Notes: a model not told the origin generated them from the sequence alone. DNA of 38,465 bases from Hyphomicrobiales bacterium (GCA_017305925.1 JAFKJW010000195.1:1-38465); one strand, 5' to 3'; positions 8,062-15,703 are shown, numbered from the stretch's first letter. Made by a program: numbers and translations.

Positions 8062-8799
8062 CTACAGGGACAGATGCCGCCGCTCTTCCTCGGGCAGCGC
8101 CTCGAACATCACGAAGATCATGTCGAGATGCGTTGCCAGCGCATGCTCCGCCGCGGCCGCATCGCCGCGGTCGAGCGCGTCCACCACCGCCAGATGCTCC
8201 ACGACCACATGAGCCAGCCGGTCGGGCTTGGCGGAATAACGGTGGAAGCGCGTCAGAGGCAGCTTGGCAGCGAGGATCGCCGGCCAGACGCCCTCGCGCC
8301 CGGCAAAGACGGCGAACAGCCGGTGAAAGGCCTCGTCGGCGTTCAGGAATCCCTTCGGATCGTCCGTCGCCAGCAGGCGCTCCTGCTCGTCGATCACCGC
8401 GCGCATGTCGCGGCTCATCGCCCCGGTCCATCGCGGCGCCACCTCGCGCAGCAGGGCCGCTTCGAGGGAACGGCGGACGAACTGGTTGTCGCGCAGGCCC
8501 TCCAGGCGGATCGGCGAGACGAAGCTGCCGAGATGCGGATAGACATCGACCAGCCCCTCCTCGGAAAGGCGCTGTATGGCGGCGCGGACGGGCGTGCGGG
8601 AAACGGCAAACTGGCGGCAGATGGAGTTCTCGCTGATCGGCGCGCCCGGCGCCAGCCTGACATCGATGATCGCCTCGCGCAACGCCGCATGCACCTGGTC
8701 GGCGACGGAAATCCGCCGGTCGACCACCAGCTCCAGGCGCTCGATGTCGGCGCCCTCGCCATTGCCGCGCGCCGGCGGCTGGAACGGCATTTTCGTCAA
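8062..8799 (-). CDS. GntR family transcriptional regulator, FCD (FadR) subfamily
   Basis: A 245-residue regulator. The winged helix-turn-helix occupies about 33-97, with Ser-Glu-Asn-Ser-Ile-Cys-Arg-Gln-Phe as the first helix and Ser-Arg-Thr-Pro-Val-Arg-Ala-Ala-Ile-Gln-Arg-Leu as the recognition helix. The C-terminal FCD effector domain (about 104-230) has the expected metal ligands Asp155, His159, His202 and His224. Such proteins usually repress sugar-acid catabolic operons and release DNA when a pathway metabolite, often a sugar acid, binds next to the metal. It is the first gene of the minus-strand operon and divergent from the ABC transporter, so it probably controls both arms through the sites near 8844-8868. 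Confidence 0.93.
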   Translation of the reverse strand: MTKMPFQPPARGNGEGADIERLELVVDRRISVADQVHAALREAIIDVRLAPGAPISENSICRQFAVSRTPVRAAIQRLSEEGLVDVYPHLGSFVSPIRLEGLRDNQFVRRSLEAALLREVAPRWTGAMSRDMRAVIDEQERLLATDDPKGFLNADEAFHRLFAVFAGREGVWPAILAAKLPLTRFHRYSAKPDRLAHVVVEHLAVVDALDRGDAAAAEHALATHLDMIFVMFEALPEEERRHLSL

Positions 8800-8843
8800 C
8801 GGAGCCGGCTCCCGAACAGGCGCATCGAAGATTCCATTTGCAG

Positions 8844-8868
8844 CTTGGATACAAGGATACTAGTGTCC
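8844..8868. promoter_or_regulatory. Candidate GntR/FCD operator between the regulator operon and the transporter operon
   Basis: Two overlapping near-palindromes lie 45 nt from the regulator start and 89 nt from the binding-protein start. CTTG-GATA-CAAG (8844-8855) has perfect 4-bp outer arms and resembles the TTG-N4-CAA sites common for FCD-type GntR proteins. GGATACTAGTGTCC (8855-8868) is symmetric about ACTAGT with one mismatched pair. The hexamer GGATAC also repeats directly at 8847-8852 and 8855-8860. Position and symmetry fit a shared operator of the divergent promoters; no footprint is implied. Confidence 0.5.
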
Positions 8869-8956
8869 GCCGCGTCTATGCAAGCGGCTGTTGCGGTGAA
8901 CTGCTCGAAGGATCGAGCCTCTCCGTCGACCAGCCCGTGAACGGAGGAAAGAACCC

Positions 8957-9982
8957 ATGTCGCATTTCGTGCGCCGCCTCGCAGCGGCGACTATCTTCGG
9001 ACTCGGCGCGCTGGGCGCCGCGCAGGCAGCCGACGACACCAAGATCGCGCTTGTGCCGGGCGGTCCGCATCCCTATTTCGCCGCCTGGGAACAGGCCGGC
9101 AAGGACGCCGCGAAAGACTTCGGCCTGGCGGCGGCCGATTACAAGGTGCCGCAGAAGTGGGAGCTCTCGCAGCAGAACCAGCTTCTCGAAAGCCTGCTCA
9201 GCCAGGGCTACAACGGCTTCCTGATCTTCCCCGGCGATCCGGTGGGCGCGGTCTCGACCGCCGACGAGCTCGTCGGCAACGGCGCGCCGGTGATCGCCGG
9301 CGCGGGCTGCTTCAAGGATCCGTCGCAGGCTTCCTTCTGCCTCGGCACCGACACCGGCAATTCCGCCTATCTGGGCACCAAGGAGCTGATCAAGGCGATG
9401 GGCGGCGGCAAGAAGCGCATCGCGCACTTCACCGGCTTCCTGGTCGATCCGAACACGCAGCTGCGCATCGACGCCGTCAAGAAGGCGGCCGAGGAGGAAG
9501 GCTCGGAGGTCGTGCAGGTGATCGCCGACATCGACGCGCCGGAGCCGGCCGAGGAGAAGATCAACGCCTATCTCGCCGCGCATGCCAGCGAGGTGGACGG
9601 CATCATCACGACCGCCTGGGTGCCCGCCGTCGTGTCGGCCAACGCGCTGCGCAAGATCGGCGACAAGCGCATCCACATGGTCGGCATCGACCATGACGAG
9701 GTGGTGCTTCAGGCCATCAAGGACGGCTTCGTGGACGGCACCATGCTGCAGAACCCCTACGGCCAGGGCTATATCGGCGCCTTCGCGCTCGACAAGCTGC
9801 GGTCCGGCTGCACCGTCAAGGCCGACGCGCCGTTCAAGTCGAACGCGCTGACCGCCAAGTTCATCGATTCGGGCACGGCCTATGTCGCCGCCGACAAGGT
9901 GGACACCTATGTCGACGCCATGCGCGCCGAGACGAAGAAGCTCTTCGACACGTTCGAGCAGACCTATCTGGACTGCAAGTAA
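8957..9982 (+). CDS. Periplasmic sugar-binding protein of a CUT2 (ribose-type) ABC transporter
   Basis: A 341-residue substrate-binding protein. Residues 1-24 form a Sec signal peptide with Arg-Arg near the start, a hydrophobic core and Ala-Gln-Ala before the predicted cut; Ala-Asp-Asp-Thr-Lys begins the mature protein. The rest has the peripla_BP_4/RbsB-like fold: Lys-Ile-Ala-Leu-Val-Pro-Gly-Gly-Pro-His-Pro-Tyr-Phe at the first strand and Val-Gly-Ile-Asp-His-Asp in the second lobe. Cys residues near 116, 126, 283 and 340 could form disulfides. It heads the transporter operon and is divergent from the sugar-acid operon, so its ligand is likely the sugar or sugar acid degraded there. GGAGG (8943-8947) precedes the ATG by 9 nt. 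Confidence 0.93.
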   Translation: MSHFVRRLAAATIFGLGALGAAQAADDTKIALVPGGPHPYFAAWEQAGKDAAKDFGLAAADYKVPQKWELSQQNQLLESLLSQGYNGFLIFPGDPVGAVSTADELVGNGAPVIAGAGCFKDPSQASFCLGTDTGNSAYLGTKELIKAMGGGKKRIAHFTGFLVDPNTQLRIDAVKKAAEEEGSEVVQVIADIDAPEPAEEKINAYLAAHASEVDGIITTAWVPAVVSANALRKIGDKRIHMVGIDHDEVVLQAIKDGFVDGTMLQNPYGQGYIGAFALDKLRSGCTVKADAPFKSNALTAKFIDSGTAYVAADKVDTYVDAMRAETKKLFDTFEQTYLDCK

Positions 9983-9989
9983 TCCGCGC

Positions 9990-10022
9990 GAGGCGGGGCC
10001 GGCCCCAAACCGGCCCCGCCTC
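9990..10022 (+). terminator. Strong hairpin between binding-protein and permease genes
   Basis: GAGGCGGGGCCGG (9990-10002) and its exact complement (10010-10022) form a perfect 13-bp stem with a 7-nt loop, starting 7 nt after the binding-protein stop. Only two T residues follow directly, so it is a poor intrinsic terminator. In ABC operons such hairpins commonly stabilise the upstream mRNA and lower read-through, giving more binding protein than permease; that role is inferred. Confidence 0.7.
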
Positions 10023-10114
10023 TTGCGCCCGGAGACTTTCGAGAAGCAGACGCCGTGCGCTGCGGCGCCGCGTCGGGTATGATCCAGCCGTCGAACCGAC
10101 CGGAAACGCCGTTC

Positions 10115-11155
10115 ATGACTTCGCACGATGCCCCGATCGCCGCAGGCCCGCAGGGCGATTCCCTGGAGCGGGATCAGAATACCCTGCGCTCGAGCTTCTT
10201 CCTCACCAACGAATTCGGGCTGATCCTGCTGATCGTCCTCTTCACCGTCGGCTTCGGCGCCGCGGCGAGCGGCTTCCTGTCGCCCTTCAACCTCTTCACG
10301 CTCGGACGGACGGCCGCGGTCAACATCATGATCGGGCTGTCGATGATGGTGGTGATCGTGACCGGCGGCCTCAATCTCGCCGTGGGGGCCATCGGCGTCT
10401 CGGCGGCGATGTTCTGCGGCTACCTGATCGAAGGGCTGGGGCTGCCCTGGCCGATCGCGCTGCTCGGCGGGCTGGCGCTCGGCGCGGCGCTCGGCTTCGT
10501 CAACGGATGGACCGTGGTGCGCACCGGCCTGCACTCCTTCATCATCACGCTGGCCACGATGAGCATCTTCTTCGGCGTGATGATCTTCCTGACGCGCGCC
10601 GAATCCTACCGCGCCCTGCCGCCGGTCTTCGCCAGCTTCGGCAAGATGAAGATCCTGGCCTATTTCTCGCCGCTGCTGATCGTCACGCTGATTGCGGCGC
10701 TGGCGCTTTCCTGGCTCTACAGGCGCACCGTGCTCGGCCGCGAGATGCTCGCCGCCGGTGCCCGGCCGGAGGCGGCGGAGCTTTCCGGCATCCGCGTCGG
10801 GCGCGTGTTCATCCTGTGCCACATGCTGTCCGGCGTGCTGGCGGGAATCGCCGCGCTGATGCTGGTCGCGCGCAACGGCGCCGCGATCCCCGCAATGGCC
10901 GGCCAGCTCGGCCAGGACTGGCTGCTGCCGGCCTTCCTCGGCCCGGTTCTGGGCGGCACGCTCCTGCAGGGCGGAAAGGCCTCCGTTCTCGGCACGTGCC
11001 TCGGCGCCTTCCTCGTCACCATGCTCACCAGCGGCCTGCTGCTGCTCCAGCTCGGCGAGTTCTGGATCCAGTCCTTCCTCGGCCTGCTGCTCCTTCTCGC
11101 CGTCCTGGTGGACAAGGCGCGCCGGACCTATCTCGCCCGCCGCAACCTCGCGTGA
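10115..11155 (+). CDS. ABC transporter permease, CUT2/RbsC family (first)
   Basis: A 346-residue inner-membrane permease with about 8-10 hydrophobic helices. The family segment Gly-Gly-Leu-Asn-Leu-Ala-Val-Gly-Ala-Ile-Gly (near residue 86) and the EAA-like region Ala-Ala-Glu-Leu-Ser-Gly-Ile-Arg-Val-Gly are present. The protein ends in Leu-Ala-Val-Leu-Val-Asp-Lys-Ala-Arg-Arg, the usual RbsC-type tail. The ATG at 10115 has GGAAA 9 nt upstream; an earlier in-frame ATG at 10079 has no clear ribosome site. The stop is one base before the next permease. Two different permeases imply a heterodimeric channel. Confidence 0.9.
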   Translation: MTSHDAPIAAGPQGDSLERDQNTLRSSFFLTNEFGLILLIVLFTVGFGAAASGFLSPFNLFTLGRTAAVNIMIGLSMMVVIVTGGLNLAVGAIGVSAAMFCGYLIEGLGLPWPIALLGGLALGAALGFVNGWTVVRTGLHSFIITLATMSIFFGVMIFLTRAESYRALPPVFASFGKMKILAYFSPLLIVTLIAALALSWLYRRTVLGREMLAAGARPEAAELSGIRVGRVFILCHMLSGVLAGIAALMLVARNGAAIPAMAGQLGQDWLLPAFLGPVLGGTLLQGGKASVLGTCLGAFLVTMLTSGLLLLQLGEFWIQSFLGLLLLLAVLVDKARRTYLARRNLA

Positions 11156-11156
11156 G

Positions 11157-12227
11157 ATGACCATGACGACCGCCACCCCCCTCTCCCGCATCGTTCGCAC
11201 CGACTGGTTCGGCCCCCTCCTTGTCACCATCGCGGCGACCGTCCTCATCGGCGGCTTCAGCCCGTCCTTCCTGTCGCCGCTCAACATCCAGGTGTTGCTG
11301 CTCGCGGTGGCCATCAACGCGCTGATCGCCTTCTCGCAGATGATCATCATCGCCATCGGGCAGATGAACCTCTCCGTCGGCGCGATCGGCGGGCTGGCGG
11401 CGATCGCCTTCGCCGGCATGATGGAGGTGTGGGGGCTGCCGGCGCCGGTCGCGCTGGTGCTGGCGCTGCTGATCGGCATCGCCTGCGGCGTGCTGAACGG
11501 CATGCTGATCGCGATCACCGGCATTTCCGCCTTCGTGATCACGCTCGCCACGCTGTCGATCTTCAAGGGCATCAATCTCGGCATCACGCGGGCCCAGCCC
11601 TTCTACGGCGTGCCGGAGGGGGTCAAGGCGTTCGGCACGGCGGTCCTCATCGGGCCGGTTCCGTGGCTTGCGGTGCCCACCGCGGTGGTCGCGGTGGCGC
11701 TGTGGTTCATGCTGCGGCGCCAGCCGATCGGCCGCTTCATCCTGGCGGTCGGCGGCAACGAGCACGCCGCCGCGCTCTCGGGCATATCGGTCCGCTTCAC
11801 CGTCGTCGTCGCCCATGCGATCTCCGGCCTGCTGGCCGCGCTGGCGGGCGTGCTGCTGGTGGCGCGGCTGCAGCTCGGCCAGCCGTCGATCGGCGACGAC
11901 TGGCTGATCCTCTCCTTCGCCGCGCCGGTAATCGGCGGCGCCGTGCTGGCCGGCGGCCATGTCAGCGTGGCGGCCACGCTGCTCGGCGTCGTCATCGTCG
12001 CCATCATCACCCAGGCGCTCGTGCTCTTCTCGATCGATCCCTTCCTCGTGCAGGTCGTGCTCGGCGCCCTGATCCTTCTGAGATGGACGCGACACCGATC
12101 TTCGAGGCGCGCGGCATCGAAAAATCATTCCCCGGCGTCAAGGCGCTGCGCGGCGTCTCGCTGTCGCTGCTGCCGGGCTCCATCCATGCGCTGCTCGGCG
12201 AGAACGGCGCCGGCAAGTCGACGCTGA
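11157..12227 (+). CDS. ABC transporter permease, CUT2/RbsC family (second), with an abnormal C-terminus
   Basis: A second RbsC-like permease, 356 residues as read. Residues 1-308 look normal: a Gln-Met-Asn-Leu-Ser-Val-Gly-Ala-Ile-Gly motif near 66 and an Ala-Ala-Leu-Ser-Gly-Ile-Ser-Val EAA-like loop near 203. After Leu308 the frame continues for 48 Arg/Ser-rich residues that lie entirely inside the downstream ATPase gene in another frame. The expected short hydrophobic end seen in the first permease is missing. A TGA in the +1 frame at 12079-12081 lies just before the ATPase ATG (TGA-G-ATG), which would be a normal operon junction. Either a one-base indel removed the natural end or the genes truly overlap by 145 bp. 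Transport function is otherwise clear. Confidence 0.85.
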   Translation: MTMTTATPLSRIVRTDWFGPLLVTIAATVLIGGFSPSFLSPLNIQVLLLAVAINALIAFSQMIIIAIGQMNLSVGAIGGLAAIAFAGMMEVWGLPAPVALVLALLIGIACGVLNGMLIAITGISAFVITLATLSIFKGINLGITRAQPFYGVPEGVKAFGTAVLIGPVPWLAVPTAVVAVALWFMLRRQPIGRFILAVGGNEHAAALSGISVRFTVVVAHAISGLLAALAGVLLVARLQLGQPSIGDDWLILSFAAPVIGGAVLAGGHVSVAATLLGVVIVAIITQALVLFSIDPFLVQVVLGALILLRWTRHRSSRRAASKNHSPASRRCAASRCRCCRAPSMRCSARTAPASRR

Positions 12228-13621
12228 TCAAGATCATCACCGGCGTCTACCAGCCGGACGCCGGTCAGCTTCTCCTCGACGGGGAGGAGGTGCATTTCGC
12301 CAGCCCGCGCGACGCCATCGCGCACCATGTCGGCGTGGTCCACCAGGAGCGCAACCTGATCCCGCGCTTCTCCGTCGCCGAGAACATCCATCTGGAGCAG
12401 CTCGGCGCGCACGTCCTCAGGCCGGTCGACTATGCCGAGCTGAACAGGCAGGCACGGCGCTGGTTGGAGACGCTGAACCTCGACGTCGATCCGGCAACGC
12501 CGGTGTCGCAGCTCTCGGTCGCCAAGATGCAGCTCGTCGAGATCGCCAAGGCGCTCTCCCTGCAAAGCAAGGTGCTTCTGCTCGACGAGCCCACCGCCTC
12601 GCTGACGTCGAGCGAGACGGACACGCTCTTCGGCATCTTGCGGCAGTTGCGCGACAGCGGCGCCAGCCTCGTCTTCGTCAGCCACAAGCTGGAGGAGGTG
12701 CAGGAAATCTGCGACCGGGTGACGGTGCTGCGCGACGGCGCCAACGCCTGCGAAAGCCGGCCGATGGAGGGGCTGGGGCGGCCCGAGCTGGTGCGCCTGA
12801 TGATCGGGCGCAGCGAGGGCGGCGGCACCTGGCGCAAGCGCGACACCTCCGGCAACCCGCCGGTGCTGGAGCTCAGGCAAGTCGCCACCGCGCTCGGGCA
12901 CCGGGACATCGACCTGACGGTGCGCAGGGGCGAGATCGTCGGGCTCTACGGGCTGGTGGGCGCCGGCCGGACCGAACTCGCCAAGTCGATCATGGGCCAG
13001 TTCCCGGTGACGGCCGGAACGGTCCTCATCGAGGCCAAGCCCGTCCGCATCGGCTCGGTCGCGGAGGCGATCCACCAGCACAGGCTGGGCTATGTGAGCG
13101 AGGACCGCAAGGGCGAAGGGCTCATCCTGCCGCATTCCGTGCTCGGCAATGCCGGCGTGCCGATCTGGCGGCGGCTGGCCGGCCTGTTCGGCAGCCTTTC
13201 GGACGGGGCGGTGCGGCGCGCCGTGCTGCCGTTCATCCAGAAACTGGAGGTCAAGACGCCGAGCCTCAGCCAGACCGTGGGCAACCTGTCGGGCGGCAAC
13301 CAGCAGAAGATCAGCGTCGCCAAATGGCTGGCCGCGGGCGTCAAGCTGCTGATCGTCGACGAGCCGTCGGTGGGCATCGACATCAAGACCAAGGCCTATC
13401 TGCACGACCTGCTGCGCGAGCTGGCAGATGCCGGCACGGCGATCCTGGTGATCACCAGCGACATGCCGGAGATGGTCGCGCTCGCCGACCGCATCATGGT
13501 GATGGACGCCTATCGCGTGCGGGGCGAGGTCGCCAATACCGGCGTCTATGCCGACGTCAGCCAGCGCATCATGAACCTCATTCACCGCGCCGAGGAGCGC
13601 CGCGAGGCGGAGCCGGCCTGA
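12083..13621 (+). CDS. Sugar ABC transporter ATP-binding protein, double nucleotide-binding domain (RbsA/MglA type)
   Basis: A 512-residue fused ATPase energising the two permeases. The first domain has Walker A Gly-Glu-Asn-Gly-Ala-Gly-Lys-Ser (39-46), a degenerate signature Leu-Ser-Val-Ala-Lys-Met-Gln (144-150) and Walker B Leu-Leu-Leu-Asp-Glu-Pro (165-170). The second domain has the degenerate Walker A Gly-Leu-Val-Gly-Ala-Gly-Arg-Thr-Glu typical of this family, a canonical Leu-Ser-Gly-Gly-Asn-Gln-Gln-Lys (402-409) and Asp426-Glu-Pro-Ser-Val-Gly-Ile-Asp. So the two sites are unequal, as usual in CUT2 ATPases, but the first signature departs further than normal. The start overlaps the second permease's reading frame. 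No good Shine-Dalgarno precedes it, so expression probably depends on translation of the permease. It ends 16 nt from a convergent gene. Confidence 0.94.
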   Translation: MDATPIFEARGIEKSFPGVKALRGVSLSLLPGSIHALLGENGAGKSTLIKIITGVYQPDAGQLLLDGEEVHFASPRDAIAHHVGVVHQERNLIPRFSVAENIHLEQLGAHVLRPVDYAELNRQARRWLETLNLDVDPATPVSQLSVAKMQLVEIAKALSLQSKVLLLDEPTASLTSSETDTLFGILRQLRDSGASLVFVSHKLEEVQEICDRVTVLRDGANACESRPMEGLGRPELVRLMIGRSEGGGTWRKRDTSGNPPVLELRQVATALGHRDIDLTVRRGEIVGLYGLVGAGRTELAKSIMGQFPVTAGTVLIEAKPVRIGSVAEAIHQHRLGYVSEDRKGEGLILPHSVLGNAGVPIWRRLAGLFGSLSDGAVRRAVLPFIQKLEVKTPSLSQTVGNLSGGNQQKISVAKWLAAGVKLLIVDEPSVGIDIKTKAYLHDLLRELADAGTAILVITSDMPEMVALADRIMVMDAYRVRGEVANTGVYADVSQRIMNLIHRAEERREAEPA

Positions 13622-13637
13622 ATTTCCGCCCGCTCCG

Positions 13638-14189
13638 TCAGGCCGCGGACGGACCGGGATCGTCCTGGTCCGGCCTTGCCGAAGGCAGATAGCTGCGGGT
13701 CAGCGTCGACGGCAAGGGCGCGCTCCCGTCGATCACCCTGAAGGCGGCGCGCCGCAGGACCGGCGTATCCTGCGCCTGCTGCTCGGCCTTGCGGCGGCGC
13801 GCCGCTTCGGGCTGGTAGAGCACCGTTTCGAGACGAACCGTCTCCAGTCCTTCCTCGTCGTCCCCGACGACGATCTCCTGCCCTTCCACCATCCCGAGCA
13901 GCGCCAGACCGCGGCGAGTGGCGATCGGCAGGAAAAGGCCGACCGGGGCGGCCATGCGCTCGTGCGAGAGGATGCGCGTCTGCGGCTCGCCGGCGTCGAG
14001 CCGGAAGCAGACGCGGCTGTTCAGCGTCGCGACGGCGGGCGGGACATCGTCGCGGAACATGACCGTCGCCGCCTCCATCTTGCGGCGCAGCAGCAGCCCG
14101 AGCGACGGATCGCGCCGGCCGCAGCGCTCGAGCATCGTTTCGAGAATGGTGAAGTCCTTGGTGGTCAGAATGCAGGCGTCTTTCGACAT
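13638..14189 (-). CDS. Rnk-like/GreA-GreB C-terminal domain protein (long form)
   Basis: A 183-residue protein related to Rnk, the nucleoside diphosphate kinase regulator that binds RNA polymerase through a GreA/GreB-like C-terminal domain. The N-terminal segment Ile-Leu-Thr-Thr-Lys-Asp-Phe-Thr-Ile-Leu-Glu-Thr-Met-Leu is the Rnk helical hook, and the middle has Thr-Leu-Asn-Ser-Arg-Val-Cys-Phe-Arg-Leu as in the FKBP-like Gre domain. About 45 extra residues at the C-terminus, rich in Arg, Gln and Pro, are not part of that domain. ATG 14189 has GGAG 7 nt upstream; an in-frame ATG at 14237 would add 16 residues without a ribosome site. It lies downstream of a second, canonical Rnk gene on the same strand. 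Confidence 0.85.
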   Translation of the reverse strand: MSKDACILTTKDFTILETMLERCGRRDPSLGLLLRRKMEAATVMFRDDVPPAVATLNSRVCFRLDAGEPQTRILSHERMAAPVGLFLPIATRRGLALLGMVEGQEIVVGDDEEGLETVRLETVLYQPEAARRRKAEQQAQDTPVLRRAAFRVIDGSAPLPSTLTRSYLPSARPDQDDPGPSAA

Positions 14190-14244
14190 CGCGGTTCTCC
14201 ATCGCCCGGCAAGGAGCGGATGCTGAAGGATATCCATGGAGAAG

Positions 14245-14271
14245 GCCCCTGGCCGCGCACGGCGCAGGGGC
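14245..14271 (-). terminator. Hairpin between the two rnk-like genes
   Basis: GCCCCTG (14245-14251) pairs perfectly with CAGGGGC (14265-14271), and an inner GCCG/CGGC stem extends it, with a 4-nt CGCA loop and one bulged G. A second 7-bp inverted repeat, GCGATGA/TCATCGC, lies at 14281-14306. Both sit after the stop of the upstream rnk gene in its direction of transcription. A clear T-tract is missing, so termination or mRNA protection are both possible. Confidence 0.45.
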
Positions 14272-14323
14272 TGCTATCCTGCGATGAGACAGCCTCCCGT
14301 CATCGCAAGCCGCGACAGGGCCT

Positions 14324-14755
14324 TCACGACGCCGTGCTCAATGCCGGGTCACGCGTGAAGGGCTCCACGCTTTGGACGGTCAGGCGATGCCTGCGGCCGT
14401 CCCGCGCTTCCCAATCGATGGACTGGCCGGGCGAGAGCCCGATGAGGGCGACGCCACTGGGCGTCAGGATGGAGATCTTGCCCGCCGCGATGTCGGCCTC
14501 GCCGGGATAGACGAGCGTGACGGTGCGGTCGTCGCCCGCATCGGTGACGTAGCGGAACGTCGAGCCCATCCGCACCACGTCGGCCGGAAGCTTGCCGTCC
14601 TTGACGACATGGGAGCGATCGAGCTCCGCCAGCAGCTCGTCGGCGACCTGCGCGATGCGCTCGCCTGCCGCTTCCGCAAGACGGGTGAGCTTTTCATGCT
14701 CGGTCTCACCGATGGTGATCACGGGCTTGCGGTGCTTGGCGGTTGCGGAAAACAT
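14324..14755 (-). CDS. rnk: Nucleoside diphosphate kinase regulator Rnk (GreA/GreB C-terminal-like)
   Basis: A 143-residue canonical Rnk, near the 136 residues of the E. coli protein. The N-terminal helices (about 15-50) carry Glu-His-Glu-Lys-Leu-Thr-Arg-Leu-Ala-Glu-Ala-Ala. The C-terminal Gre-like domain has Val-Arg-Met-Gly-Ser-Thr-Phe-Arg-Tyr, Thr-Leu-Val-Tyr-Pro-Gly-Glu-Ala-Asp-Ile and Ile-Leu-Thr-Pro-Ser-Gly-Val-Ala-Leu-Ile-Gly-Leu, the most conserved stretch of the family. Rnk binds RNA polymerase without the acidic tip needed for transcript cleavage. AGGAGG stands 5-6 nt before ATG 14755, the best ribosome site in this region. It is separated from the long paralogue by 134 nt containing hairpins. 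Confidence 0.92.
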   Translation of the reverse strand: MFSATAKHRKPVITIGETEHEKLTRLAEAAGERIAQVADELLAELDRSHVVKDGKLPADVVRMGSTFRYVTDAGDDRTVTLVYPGEADIAAGKISILTPSGVALIGLSPGQSIDWEARDGRRHRLTVQSVEPFTRDPALSTAS

Positions 14756-15050
14756 CCCGGCCTCCTGAACGAATTTCCGGCGGCCCTCCAAGGGACGCCT
14801 TACGGTGCTGCGTGGTGATCGTCGCTGCGGCGCTGGGACTGCTGGTGGAAAGCTGCCGTCCGTCCCGCCCGTACCCCGCGGCCGGGACGCGACGCGACCG
14901 GGCCGGGGGTCAATTGCCCGCGATGGGGCAAACCCTGTTCAAAAGCCGGAAAATGGCGGCGGCGCGTTTCATCCCGAAAGAGTGGGTAAATGCCCGGCGA
15001 AAGTCAAGGGATCCGCGGACGTGACCTTTGAAGGCGGTTTCACCCGGCCT
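14756..15050. other. Intergenic stretch between rnk and the phosphopantetheinyl transferase
   Basis: 295 nt with no supportable gene. It should hold the rnk promoter (minus strand). At its right end a 7-bp inverted repeat TGAAGGC/GCCTTCA (15029-15035 and 15047-15053) begins at the stop codon of the minus-strand phosphopantetheinyl transferase gene, so it could be a weak 3' hairpin of that operon; no T-tract follows. I see nothing else definite here. Confidence 0.5.
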
Positions 15051-15689
15051 TCATGCGGGGGGCTCCTCGACGCAGGCGAGGGCGAGGACGCGGCAGCCGG
15101 CCGCACCGATGATCCCGATCCCGGACCTTCCCGGAACCGACGCCAGCCCGCTTTGAAGATCGACGCAGACGTCCTCGAAGCCCAGCACTTCCCCGTCGAG
15201 CGGGAACACCGCCTTGAACACTGCCTCCTTCGCGCAGAACAGGAGGCGCGACGCAAGGCGCGGATCGGCGCCGCCGCATCTGTCGCGCGGCGTCACGGCG
15301 ATGTCCTCGACCTCCTCCGGCAGCGGCATGGCCGGCTCGACGTCGATGCCGACGGATCGCACCCGCCCGACGGGCGCGACCACGGCCACCGCCAGCGCAT
15401 CGTCATGAGCCATCGACCCGACGAACCCGGCGGGCCACACCGGCGCCCCGGATGCCGCGCGCGGAATGGCCGCATCCTCGCAGCCCAGTTGGCGAAGCAG
15501 TCGGCGGGCGACGCTGCGGGCCGCGCCGCTCTGCCGCAGGCGGGTCGGGTCACGCGCCCGGATCGAGGACCGCTCCGCGGGAAGCAGCAACCCCGCGTCA
15601 CCGTCCCCGATCACGCGGAAGCCCAGCCGCACCCCGGCAGGACCGCGGCGCTCCAGTTCCGCGATCATCGCATCCAGGCAATGCTGCAT
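15051..15689 (-). CDS. 4'-phosphopantetheinyl transferase, EntD/Sfp type
   Basis: A 212-residue enzyme that moves phosphopantetheine from CoA to a carrier-protein serine. Family motifs are in order: Gly-Ser-Met-Ala-His-Asp at 91-96 (usual GSxSH), Val-Gly-Ile-Asp-Val-Glu-Pro with Mg ligands Asp116 and Glu118, and Phe-Cys-Ala-Lys-Glu-Ala-Val-Phe-Lys (151-159) with Lys154, Glu155 and Lys159. The EntD-like layout and length fit an enzyme dedicated to secondary metabolism rather than AcpS. It starts 14 nt after the GNAT stop. It is the last gene of the Pls-type NRPS operon, so its expected target is Ser565 of that protein. No clear ribosome site precedes ATG 15689; coupling to the upstream gene is likely. 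Confidence 0.93.
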   Translation of the reverse strand: MQHCLDAMIAELERRGPAGVRLGFRVIGDGDAGLLLPAERSSIRARDPTRLRQSGAARSVARRLLRQLGCEDAAIPRAASGAPVWPAGFVGSMAHDDALAVAVVAPVGRVRSVGIDVEPAMPLPEEVEDIAVTPRDRCGGADPRLASRLLFCAKEAVFKAVFPLDGEVLGFEDVCVDLQSGLASVPGRSGIGIIGAAGCRVLALACVEEPPA

Positions 15690-15703
15690 CGCGGACGCCG
15701 ACT

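Noticed and set aside
7090-8940. Long plus-strand open frame opposite the GntR and SDR genes
   Set aside because: Composition and lack of motifs show it is the antisense of real genes with good ribosome sites.
9990-10022. True intrinsic terminator ending the binding-protein transcript
   Set aside because: The stem is strong but only two T residues follow, and the permeases downstream need the same promoter, so partial attenuation or mRNA protection is more likely than full termination.
8876-11587. Long minus-strand open frame opposite the binding protein and first permease
   Set aside because: Low-complexity Arg/Ala/Asp/His composition and full overlap with clear transporter genes mark it as a shadow frame.
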